DNA of 64,000 nt, from the NCBI RefSeq assembly GCF_000002235.5, contig NW_022145532.1:868001-932000 (forward strand). The letters run 5' to 3'. Below the pieces are notes generated by a model. It saw only the letters and a program-made list of their open reading frames with translations. It was not told the origin of the DNA and searched no databases. This stretch comes from Strongylocentrotus purpuratus. Taxonomy: Eukaryota > Echinodermata > Echinoidea > Camarodonta > Strongylocentrotidae. The translations under genes were made by a program, and so were the position numbers. Each line of letters begins with the position of its first letter. Positions within the stretch are counted from its first letter, which is position 1. Shown here piece after piece: positions 47,401-59,400 of the stretch.

Positions 47401-50400
47401 GAACATTAAATAATGGTAATGATCTCCATTGCACAATTATCATTAAAAATGCTTGGAAATTGTTACCTTGAGGAAGAAAAAAAAAGACCTATTTACAGGA
47501 CTAATCCCCTCATTTCGTTTGCTCCTCATGTCTGTGAATCATTGTACTGCGATGGAATGTGATTATAGTTTTTTGGATCACTTTCTTGTATCTTCGACGA
47601 CCACTTCTAAAATTGTCTAATTTCAAGACGTTGAAAAGGAGAAATGGATCTTTCATATGTTGTAAAAAGCTAAACAAATCAGCAATAACACTCATATTAA
47701 TGACATAGGTTTATCATAATCATCTCTCACACCATGCAGGTCAAGATGTGCTCAAGATTATATCTCAAAATTTGAATGAACATTTTGTTTATTCAAACAA
47801 ATATTCTTCTATTACAATCCCTGCATCTTTTATTCAATTTTGCCAAGAAGTACACGTCCGATGGATTTAGATATTCTGAATTGTCTTATTTGCTGTAAAT
47901 TTGGATCTTGAAGGCATCTATCTGTAAACAAGAAGAATGCAGGTTGATATTTTTTCGTATAAGTAGGATTTGTTAGAAACATTCTTGCACGTGTATTGAA
48001 ATGAAAACACATAGGTCTATAATGAACTTCACCAGCACAAGGCATCACATTTTGAAATAATACTTTTACATAAAAATCTGCCACGTTTTTATAATACAAT
48101 CATGTAGTGACAATATTTCGGTTTTGTAAAGCTTTTATCACACTTTCTTTGTCTGTATGCATTTTTAAAAAGCTGTTTTTACCCCAGAATTCATCTGAGG
48201 TTGGCAAATGTACATTAATCTGTTAGTGCTGAAACAGGATTCGAACCCTGTACTCTGTGATCCGTTTTTATTTCCTTCGGCTTTGCGATCCTAGAAAAGG
48301 TCGTCCCATTGGTCCCATTGGTTGAGCAACTGTTTTGATACATCCATTAAGGGTCTTTAAAATATTTTTTTTATCGTACAAATACTTTCACTATCCGCAG
48401 TCAAAACCAATATTAAAGGTAATACAATGTGTTGGTATGGGGTCATGAATTTGGTTTAAATGAACATATTGGAAGAATATGCGATCCTACAATATTCAGT
48501 GATCGTTGACGCTGTTGAAATCGAGTCTATCCTAATATATCAAAATTGCAAAGAATCACTATCCACCCAATTTCCAAAATTTCCCGAAACTTTGTATTAC
48601 CTTTAAAGCTCTCTCTCTCTCTCTCTCTCTCCCTCCCTCCCTCTCCTTTTTACTTCAAGGTTCACGCGTATGGCGCTTTCTTGAAGTATGTTTAGTAGTT
48701 GTGAACTTAGTGGAATCCTAATGAATATTTACTTTGGATAAACTGCGCGCCTTGCCCTTGCTGTTAACTAGGACGACAGTTTGCGTCATTTAACTCGGTG
48801 AAGACTAGCCCATGTCCCCGTCGGCTACAAACCCCTTCTAAAACCAGTCGGTGAATTCAAACTAACCTTCACTTGCACACAGAATATACTATTCTCAAAC
48901 TGGGATGTGTTTAGGCTGCGGGTCTTCCCGTAAACTTGAACTGAATGATCATTAGCGATCGTTAAGAGTCATAGACATTTGCCTTTGAGATAACGGATGA
49001 CGTAAATGTTAGTCTCTTGTCTTTCACCAACACAGGATTACACACTAGGGATATATGCAATCATTCATTCCAGATCATAGACAAATAGCTTCCCTTAACA
49101 GCCTAATTATTATTAAGGAGATAGCACATATTTTAAAGCCTTCCTGGATGTCAATTGTAGAAATGAGTCGCATAAACTAGTGCTAGTTTAGTTGTGGGGG
49201 GGGGGGGAGTATTCAGAAAAAATAAAGATATCTCATCTTCATATGATCATCTTCATCTTAAATATTTAATTCACCATCAGCAAACAGGCGTGACAATGAA
49301 ACAATTATATATTTACTATATCCCACGAAAAATCATGCGCACATGATACTAGTAATAGGATCCGTAAGAAATTTGTTGCGTTTTAGAATGAAGCAATTTC
49401 GCGTTATTACTTTTACCGCGCATTATGACGTGATTTTGTTTGTGGTAGGGGAGGGGAGGGGGAGAGAGAACCAGGATAGAAGTTACAGACTGAATAGGGG
49501 ACATTTAGATGCTAATAACAATCCTTCGCAGACGTCGATTTGCGTCCTCTCCTATTCTCAGCAAATTATCTCTCGTTAAAATAGCACAGAGAGGCACAAA
49601 CTAAGAAAACACATAGTAGATGAAGACGGTTCCGAGAAGAGAATATAAGAAGGTCATTACTGTCACTGTTGCATGTCACTACTATATCCACGCGCATGTA
49701 AAGCTCGCTGGATCAACATCACAGAATTATGTACCCCTATTCACATTGTGACGATCTTAATCAGTGAAACAAGTGATCTTGTGCATTGTTTTAAAACAAA
49801 TCTTTCTCTCTTCTTGGAAGAGCTTGAGTGCAAACTACCGCGAACTGACATTTGAAAACTAAATCGCCTTAGACGTTTTCATTGTCCTGAATATTTTCAC
49901 TGCTTTCTTGCCTGTGAGTTCCATGTGCACATTGCTAATCGTCCGGATACGAGGAGGTCTTATGACAAGTTTGAAAATTGTTATGATTTTTTGAAATTTC
50001 ATGAATTATCCTTATTCCTCCACAAATCGAGATGAACGGCAAATAGATGTAATTCGAGATCAATTTCTACCGCGAGGAAAGATGGCGACTCGATTTATTC
50101 ATGAGCTTATGCTCTCCTGGAACCAATTATCGCTTTCGTGATGTTGATGACAGTTGAATAATATTGTTGATTTGTTACAATATCTTCTTAATTCGAAACA
50201 ACATTGACACTGAAAAAAGGGATATAAGACGAAACGTCAAAGTCCGTGGTGCCTGCTATCTCATAAATCCCTTAAAACAGAGTTGATTGAGTAGGTCTGT
50301 ATTTGTATAGGATATAATGTGAATAATTTGAGAGGAAATAAAATATGTTACTATTATGGGAAAGGGGTACTTGTAATTCACACCGTTTGTTATTATTTTC

Positions 50401-53400
50401 CTAGTTTGGCTGAATCTCCAGCTGACATCACTTTAAAGTCAGTATCAAACGGAATCCCGCATTTCAGGTGAACAACCTGCCTGTTACCGAATCGATTTAA
50501 AAAAGCTTTTAGAACATCTCTTGTAGTGACACCTCCAGCTAAAGAACTGAATACACTTCCAACTTCAAATTATTTGTGTAACGGTGACATTTCATTTGCT
50601 ATTAGACGGTGTCACAGCACTTTGAATGAGTGGTCATTTCAGGGCCAGAACAGAAAGGGATTGAAGTCGCAGAAGAAGACGGGAAAAACTCTGAATGGAA
50701 ATTCGGTTGAACCTGGAGAGAAGTTGAGAGCGCGTAATTTGGTCGTCTTCCGTCCTGACAAGCAGCTGCTTTCCCATGACATGACACATGGGACGCAGAT
50801 GGAAGCATAATCTGAGAAAGATGCGTTCTCTTTAGACAAACCAAGTCTTTAAAGTAAAGAGGGTTTCCATTTATTCGTTAAGGGATACCCTGAGTATTAT
50901 TGGGACGATGACTTCTTTTTATAAGCGTGAATGCGTTCGGTTTCCTTCCCTCTCCCAAGAGCTAACTTAATCTTAAACTGAAATGAATGCTATGGCTGTT
51001 CATAATGACTAAAAAAAGAAACAATTTTATTTAGTGTATGTTTCAAGTTGACATCCTTTGTACCAATGCAGACATAGATGATATGGGAGGTCATTCAAAA
51101 AGGGTTACTGGGTAATATTCTCAGGTCCATTTTAGTGTCCAGATTATTAAACAGCAATAGCGGTTGTTGGTATAAAAGCAAATCATTTTCAAAGTTCAGT
51201 TCTTCCTTTAGCAGCACTGGAAAACATGAAGGATGGATGGAAAGAGAGGAAGATGAAGGGAGAAAGAGAGAAACCCGAAAGAGAGTATGAGGAGTAATAT
51301 GATATACGAACACTAAGCAAAGGGATGAAGTTTGTTCTTGTTGATTTAGGTTGCCATGGTTTCATAAATATGCTACATTTAATTTCCCCTCTAACAGAGG
51401 ATCACAAGTTGAATGCAACTCTTACACCTAAAACGTGCTTTTCCGTTACCTCACCTCATTTTAGTGGGAAGTGGCAAATAATGCTGAATATATTTGCGAG
51501 AACCCTAGCGGCCATCAATTAAAATACATAAAAGGTCGATGTACCACGTATCCTTGGTTCACTTCAGATCCAAGATTCAGACTTCTAGCTAGCTACATTT
51601 CAGTGACATAAATATAACACGATCTTCAAGATATTTGATGTGAACAGTACATAACAACGTACTTATTAGATATTTCACTCGATATACACTCAAGGGTGTT
51701 AATAGGTGTTAATAAATTCTTTTCAAATAGAGCAATTTACGAAGTGTGTTCGGTCTCACTTTTGTATTGAATATGAAATTCATCACCGAGCCGCATGGAT
51801 GAAAAAAAAAGACTACCCACGCTTTTAATATAAATATGAAAACAGAACAAGTGAGGTATACAAACCGCAGCAAAGTAGCAAATATGAATGGGAAATATTT
51901 CATCCATGTGTATGCGCAGTAAGTTTAGGTATCCTAGTTCGAAGGAGTATAATACAAACACATGTAATAATTTGACTGAAGAATGGCACTTCTGTTCTAA
52001 TTTATCGTATTTTTTAATTAAAAAAAATAAATTATATTCGATATCGCCTGCTTCCACTTATCCGCCATGGCGACATTCACAAGACCACGTGATCACACTG
52101 GTATTCGATGGCGCCACGACATTACCATGTTCTCCAACAATTATCACTGTTCTATATCCCACGCTAAAAACATAATTGCTTTAGTTTCTCTATGTGCTAT
52201 GTATGCATGTCATGAAGGAAATGTATGACAATGGATTTTCATGATAAAGATTAAAAGGCGGCAGACAAGCAAAAATACATGTATATCCTGCAGGATGAAA
52301 AAAATTCAACACTTTGTAGATTCTATTTATTTATGTATTATTTATTTCTGATATTTAGACAGGGTGACTCATTATCACCAATAATTGTGGTCTTCCACGA
52401 GGCCCTGTTAAAGTTAATGAGGTACATTATAGTTTAACAAATATATATATGATAATAATATTAATAACAAAATAAATAGTTATGACTGCACTTTCTCACT
52501 AGCACTGATTATAGAATGTCACCTTTAAAAAAAAGATTTACGCATTTGGTATAGAGGTACGTATGGAAATGATAAGATTGATATCTGGGCAGGTACAATT
52601 TATGACACAAACAGGATAGAACTATAAAAGATTAGGAAAACATCAAGAGCTGTTTAGGATGAAGTATGGTTTGTTAGATTCTTCATTAGCATACATGATG
52701 GCGATAGTGAGGTTCTTTAATAAGTGCAGTGTAATTTCCGTCCTAACAATCAGAAAGAACTTGGAAAATAATTTGGTCAGGCAAGAACAAGGAAGAAAAA
52801 ACATACATGATTATGGATTGGTTTGCTTGGCGGCGCAGATGCGAAAACTATGATTGCTGTCTAAATACCATAAAGGCATGAAATATTTTGATAAAAATGG
52901 CTTACACTATATGTAAATTATAAAAACCTCCAAACCGTGTATATATGCATTGAATATTCGTCTCATGAATGAAACAGCAGGAACCTGTTTTGGCCAACAT
53001 CCCAGCTAACGTTTACTGTTGTTTTTACTCCTCCAAGAAAGAATATTCTGAAATCATAAATCAGAACGCTATTGGCATGCTATGTTGAGAGAAAGAACAA
53101 AAATCGAGGGTCGAAAAATTCCTTGAATAAGAAATATCCCAGTGGTGAATAATGCGGTATGTTAATTTATCACAGCATGAAAAATATCATAATTAGATCC
53201 AAGTCGATCCCTGACTCCTTAATTTAGTGTAAATGTGTTCACTAGGACTATAGGTCTATAGGGGTAGAGGCATTATATACATGTCTGGAATGATTGATGC
53301 CAGATATCTTTATGGTCCATTCATTGTCTCTGTATCTTCCTATCTCCATTCTCTCTTTCTCTTTATATTCTCCTTTACTTCCCCAATTGCCTTTGCTCGT

Positions 53401-56400
53401 CCATTTCCCACTCTTTCCTCCCTCGGTGATTTTAAACTAGGTGTCAGATGATTGGATTATGCAATAGGGATTCCTTTGGTCGAAACTGGATCTATATGTT
53501 TTGGCTAGGCTCACAAAATGTACCATTTAAATTTGGCAATTGTTGAGAGGCCAAATCAGAAATAAAGGGTTGGACAGCCAATCTTCATGAGAAAAAAAAA
53601 TACTGCAAGAAATTGTATTCAAGCTGAAAGCGAAGAAATCACACACATACGAAGACACACACAACACACAACCGCGCACACACACACGCGCTCACACACA
53701 CCCGCACGCACGCACACGCACACATATTATACACCCTGGATTCAAACGTACTTTGCATAAGGTGTTTGTTGACAAATCATCAAACACTTGCTTTGAAATG
53801 AATACCCAAAGAGGTCGACTTATGTTTTGGCACGTAACTGATGAAAGGCTGCATGAAGATATAAATACACATGATGTTACTCCTTGACCATATATATCAA
53901 CACTATAATTATATATGGGGGGGGGGGGATAAGTTAAAGGATGTGTGTCACTTTAGGGAAGCATGGATAAACGATGCAGGGGCAACCTAAAATTCACGTC
54001 TTAGGATAATCCAATGTCATTAAAAATAACATGCTGTAAATTGGGAATTCACCGAAAGCAGAATTTTCCCTAATTAAAGCTAACATGCATGGCAGACATG
54101 AAGTCCTCCCCTAACTCTTTTTTAATATGTCTTAATTATAAACGATGGACGTCCTTATTTGCCGATAATGCTTACTTTATAATTCATTTTTCAGCGTGAG
54201 CTTTGCTTTCTTTTTTTAAAGATAATTATTAAATATGTTCAGTATTGGTACAATCACAATGATCCGTATAGTTACTTGCCATGATAATGTGCCGTATGAG
54301 CTCCAAAATTGAATAAAAGGTAGAAATTTAAACACTGTGTAGATAATTTTGAAGATTATCAATTAATTAATTCTTTTTTCTATAAAGTACACAACGTGTA
54401 AGTACATAACGCATAGAAAAAAGGATCATAATCTATGATGTGTTTTTTTTTAGGAATTTAAGTAATTTCATGTAACATAAAGAAATTTACAATCATATCT
54501 TGACACGCAACAAAAATGCGTTGTAAGGCCGTTTGAATTCACGTAATATGTAATAACATGCCTTTACAAAATTTCGCTAGATTCTACATATTGTATATAG
54601 ATTCGATGCTTATTTAGTACTGCTGTAATTGAGCTTTTTGAGCAACATAAGCTTATGATATTAATAACACCTGATTTAACCCTCTCGTAAAATCATTATT
54701 GCGTATAATGCTACAAAAGCACGCGCAAATAATACATCGTTTCTTATTATTCAGGAACTCAAAATGGTTGAATAGAATTCATGGAAAAATTAAGGTGATT
54801 GACAGCTGTTCCTGATGCAGTTAAATTAGGTTTCATTAGAATCAAATTATTGTGCAGAAGAAAAAGTGTTCCATGAATAATCTCTGTCTCGACTCTCGAA
54901 GCTCCATCTCATTCTCTTTTCCTCGTTCTTTCTACGTGCATGAGTCCGCATTCCATTTTGACTCGTTTATTTCTTCATGATAATCTCATTCCCAGTCCTC
55001 ATCTCTGTTCTTCTCCCGCATCTCTCCCCCCCCCCCCCTCTCTCTCTCTCTCTCTCCCGCTCTCTCGCTCTCTCTATGACTCCTCCCTGCTCCCCTCTCT
55101 CACCATCACTCTCCCCCACCTCTTTCTTTCTCACGCACACAGGCAAGAGAGGCATCCACCTATATACACACAACTCCATATCCATACATGAATCATCTTT
55201 CCCTCTTCATGCTACTCTCCCTCCCATCTTGTAGACCTACGATCCTCATCATTATGATTATCATCAATTTCATGTTCCCATCGCTTCATTTCTCTCCTCT
55301 CTGACGAAGCATACTTCCTTTGTTTTCATCCTTTCTGATCCTGTATGTGGGCGACCTTTTTTTTGAGCGACGTTAAATTGAATAGCAATATGAAGTGCGT
55401 TGATCGGCTAGAATAACTGCGCGTCCACTCGACGAATAGGTCTAAGGTTTTATGGGACTACACCAAACTGGTTTCCGGTACGTGAGCAGGGGTTAATGCT
55501 TTACCTCCCTCCATCGTTTGTTCTTGAGGAGTTGGACTGAACACGACGGAGCTAATTACCGCCAGGGAACGGGCTGTCACTCCATATAAGTACCCGGTTG
55601 GAGATGCGACACATACCAAAACGCTTTCCTTCCGACTTTAAGACGGAGGAGAAGAAGAAAAAAGTGCAAGAATATGCACACTTGCCATTCCCTTGTCCAG
55701 AGGAAGTATGTATGGTATGGTTAGGGCTGATTTTATTTTTAACCGAATGTACCTGCTAAAGGTTAATTGATTCGCAAATCTAGGCGTTTGTCCGTTAAAT
55801 CACATCACGGGCGGAAGAGGATCCTATAGGTTACCAAATAAATAAGGCCGACTCCACGAGGAATAATATATTCGTCGCTGGAGAGGGCGGGTGGGTTGCG
55901 AACCCCTCTCCCCCCCCCTATATTCACAATTTCATGTTGGCATTATTTTTAAAGCATTGTCGTCAAATCGCTCTCCCTCCCGATTTTTTGATATTTGTTA
56001 TTGTTGGTGAAATCATCTAATGAAGGAAGAAATTGAAGATTTGTTTATCGTTCTTCTCTTTATGCTTGATGGAAATTGCGGCTAAAAATAGCCAGAATGG
56101 TCCGACACCCCCGCTCAAAATCACTGGACGAGTCACACCCTTAGTGCTACAGTCCATAAATAGGATTACATCAACGATCTCACTGTCATCAGCATTTCTG
56201 ACATTTTGACCTGTTTTTAAACATGATCATGTTCAGAGTGGTTTGAAGGTTCAAAGGTGCAATGTAATAGGGCATTTGCGTAATGTGACCTTCAGTGCTC
56301 TTTTACGAATTATTTAATTCACCTGTTACGAATAATTGTATTTTTAAAATTGCATTTTTTACATGTTGTTAGATAGGCGAGCCACGATGTTTGTTTTATA

Positions 56401-59400
56401 CCTGGCAACTACTAATGTATTCAATTGAATTATGAATATACATTTAATCGTTATAATTATAGGCCTAAGTGAATGACATAATTTGTATCGAGACGCTTCA
56501 CGAAGGCATATGCGTAATTTTGGTTACATTACTAAAAATGGAACAATGCGAAATATATTAGAAAAAAATAAAGTGAAATAGACTGTTAAATAGACTGTTA
56601 AATAGAGGGGAACAGGAAAGGCTGGGATTATTGAATATACATTTCGCCCAAAGAATACAATACCTTGTGACAACGCAGCATATGGATATCGTCGATACTG
56701 TTCTACATTTTGCTCAATATAGTTCATGGTCAACTATTCTATGTGCACAAAATGAAAGAAACTGGAATTTGCAAAATGAATTTATCAATTTTTTCATTTA
56801 GGGGTAATACAAAGTTTTGGGAAATTTTGGAAATTGGGTGGATACTGATTCTTTACAATGTTGATATATTTGGATGCCCCTGTGGATTTATTATAAGCAC
56901 TAGAAAATTTAGCCCTTAACCCTAAAAAGGCCGGGCTATTTGAGGTCTTAGTATGGCCGGGGGGCCATTATGGCCCCCCCTTAAGATCTCGGCCGCGAAA
57001 CGGCCGATCGCCGCGAAAATTTGCACGCATGTCAAGTGAAGTGTATAGAATTATGTGATAATTTCAATTTTTTGAAAAATTCACCCATTTGCATATTTAT
57101 AGTAATTTATGCAAATAAAGTCATAAAAATCACATTTTTACCCATAAATCATATATTATTCATATTTAAGCATCCTTTTTCACTACATATATTCATTAGA
57201 CCATTCTGAATAATAGTATGACAAAAAAAATTCGAAGAGCCAGCTTATTCCTTATGTTATCCCTTGTTTTTGTAATTTCTTATGTATTTCATTGTTTTTT
57301 TAACTTATGTATTTCATTGTTTTTGTTGTTTTATTTCATTTCTTACTACAATTCAACTATTTTGACTCCAAAAACAACCACCTAAACTTTAAACAAGACC
57401 CAATAACCCATGTTTGATCTGTTTTTAGGAAAAATGATTTTCCATATGTTTTGTACACAAATCACGAAAATGAGCGATTTTCGGGCTGACATGCAAAGAC
57501 AAAAGGTCACGTGACCTTGTAACCGCAGGTACGATTTTCAAAAAAAATCTTTTAAAAGTTGCGCAAGACTCGAAAGAAAAAAGTCAGCGAGCGGAGGGCC
57601 GGCGCCATCCTTATGCGTTCCCGAGCAATCGGAAAAATTGTGAAGGGGGGGGGGGCCATAATGGCCTCCCGATAATGGCCCCCCGATCTTATTAGGGTTA
57701 AAACACTTCTGCTTTTGAGAAAAATTGAATATAAAGATTTACCGGTGCTCCCGGTAAATGTTGATAAATTTCAAAAAGCGCCTACGGCGGTACACTGGTA
57801 GCTGCGACCATGATAATATCAGCGTAGTTATGATATATAATTTCCAAACGGGAATAGCTTATCGGTCGATATTAGTAAAGAAACATTGTTTCATAGTTTA
57901 GTTAATATCTTGACTTTGAGAGAGAGCAATACATCATAAAGATGTTATTATTTACAATTTCATAACTTTAGACTCGATTTCATCCGCGACAACGATCACT
58001 GAATATCGTAGGATGTTATATGCTTTCAATATGTTCATTTGAACCAAATTTATGATCCCATACCAAAACTTTGTATTATCTTTAAGAGACAGGTTTGTTA
58101 AGGTACTTATGTTACATTTGCAGGACAAAAAATGAAAAGGTTAAATTCCAACAGCATTTGAAAGATAAATTTAGAACTTCCCTCACAACGAAAGGGCTTG
58201 AAAGTGGCTTTTAGTGGGAAAATAACGACCATTAGTTGTCGAATCGACTTAAGTGATTGCAATCACTTAAGTAATAGTCTGATTTTCAGACCCTTCTACC
58301 GAATGGTATTACATTTTGTGCTGCACAAAGATTCAATCAGTTTAATTTTGGCCATTGCAAGTAGTGGGTTATTGATGTTGACAAACGCTCCTGTACCTGT
58401 TACAGCTCATTTTATGTATTGTTATTACCAAAGAAACAAAGATGTCAGTCACTCACTCAATAGTGTCTGGCAGTGAAGTCTAGAAGATAAGCGGGTTTCC
58501 TTGCATAATTTGAATACTAGGACACTGCTAATGTTTAAATTCCACAGATGGGACATACGTGATATATTTATAATTATTGCAAAGTTCTACTGAATTTGAC
58601 GTTGGCTGCAAAAGTGACATAGTATCTTAAAGTGTATTAAAATTATGACTTATATGGTTCCATTAAAGGTAGAAAAGCATTTTCTGCCGTTCGTTTAAAC
58701 GAATGTTGTTAAATGATAATATATTGTCCTTCTTTATTTGCAGACATTTAGGAAAGACTTTTTGCTGGATTCGCTTGAAGGATTCCGACTGACGGTGTGT
58801 CCCTTTGACTCAGTCATTGAACAGTTCTCAAAGGAACAACAATTAGAACTTTGGCAGGTAAGGATTTAGGAAATAATATTGTAAAAAAACATTTTCAGTT
58901 GCCTTTAAAGGGGATCATTAGACCGGTTTACTAACATATTGAAATTTAGGGGTGTTTCTTTCCTGGGGACCTAGTGACGAGTTACTCCAGTAACATGTTA
59001 CTAATGAATGAACTACAATACGTTGAATCCAGTCTGCATACATCATTTGTTGCTATGTTGGGCTAGCCTCGGGGAAGCTTTCAGGTTCTCAAGAACCATC
59101 TTTGTTTTAAAAATATGCATGAAATTTAAATATGTAAGTAAACCGGTCTATTATAGCAAATAATGATTACCATATTGTTAGCAGACATGAAAGTAGACCC
59201 ACAAAACAATTTAGACTTTGAAATGGTTGAGGGTTAGAGCGTATACGAGGAAAATATAACTTCCTAACAAGACCTTGCATCACGGAAGCTCCACCATTCT
59301 CTCTCTACTCATTATTTTATCCCAAGATGAACTCCCCGAACCATTGAAAATATATTTGTTTGAATTATTCAATCGTAGAATATAATGTAAAATAAACTAT

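Larger units (their letters stand above)
46845..58743. other. Intron 3 of the peptide-precursor gene (11.9 kb)
   Basis: Holds the repeats and elements listed separately, the candidate exon at 50643-50810 and a promoter-like patch at 55560-55735. The rest (47.3-48.4, 48.7-50.4, 50.9-52.3, 52.5-53.6, 53.9-54.9 kb) shows no gene I can support. Confidence 0.5.

Noticed and set aside
54940..55234. Ser/Leu/Pro-rich and Arg/Glu-rich frames
   Set aside because: Translations of the poly-C and CT repeat on either strand.
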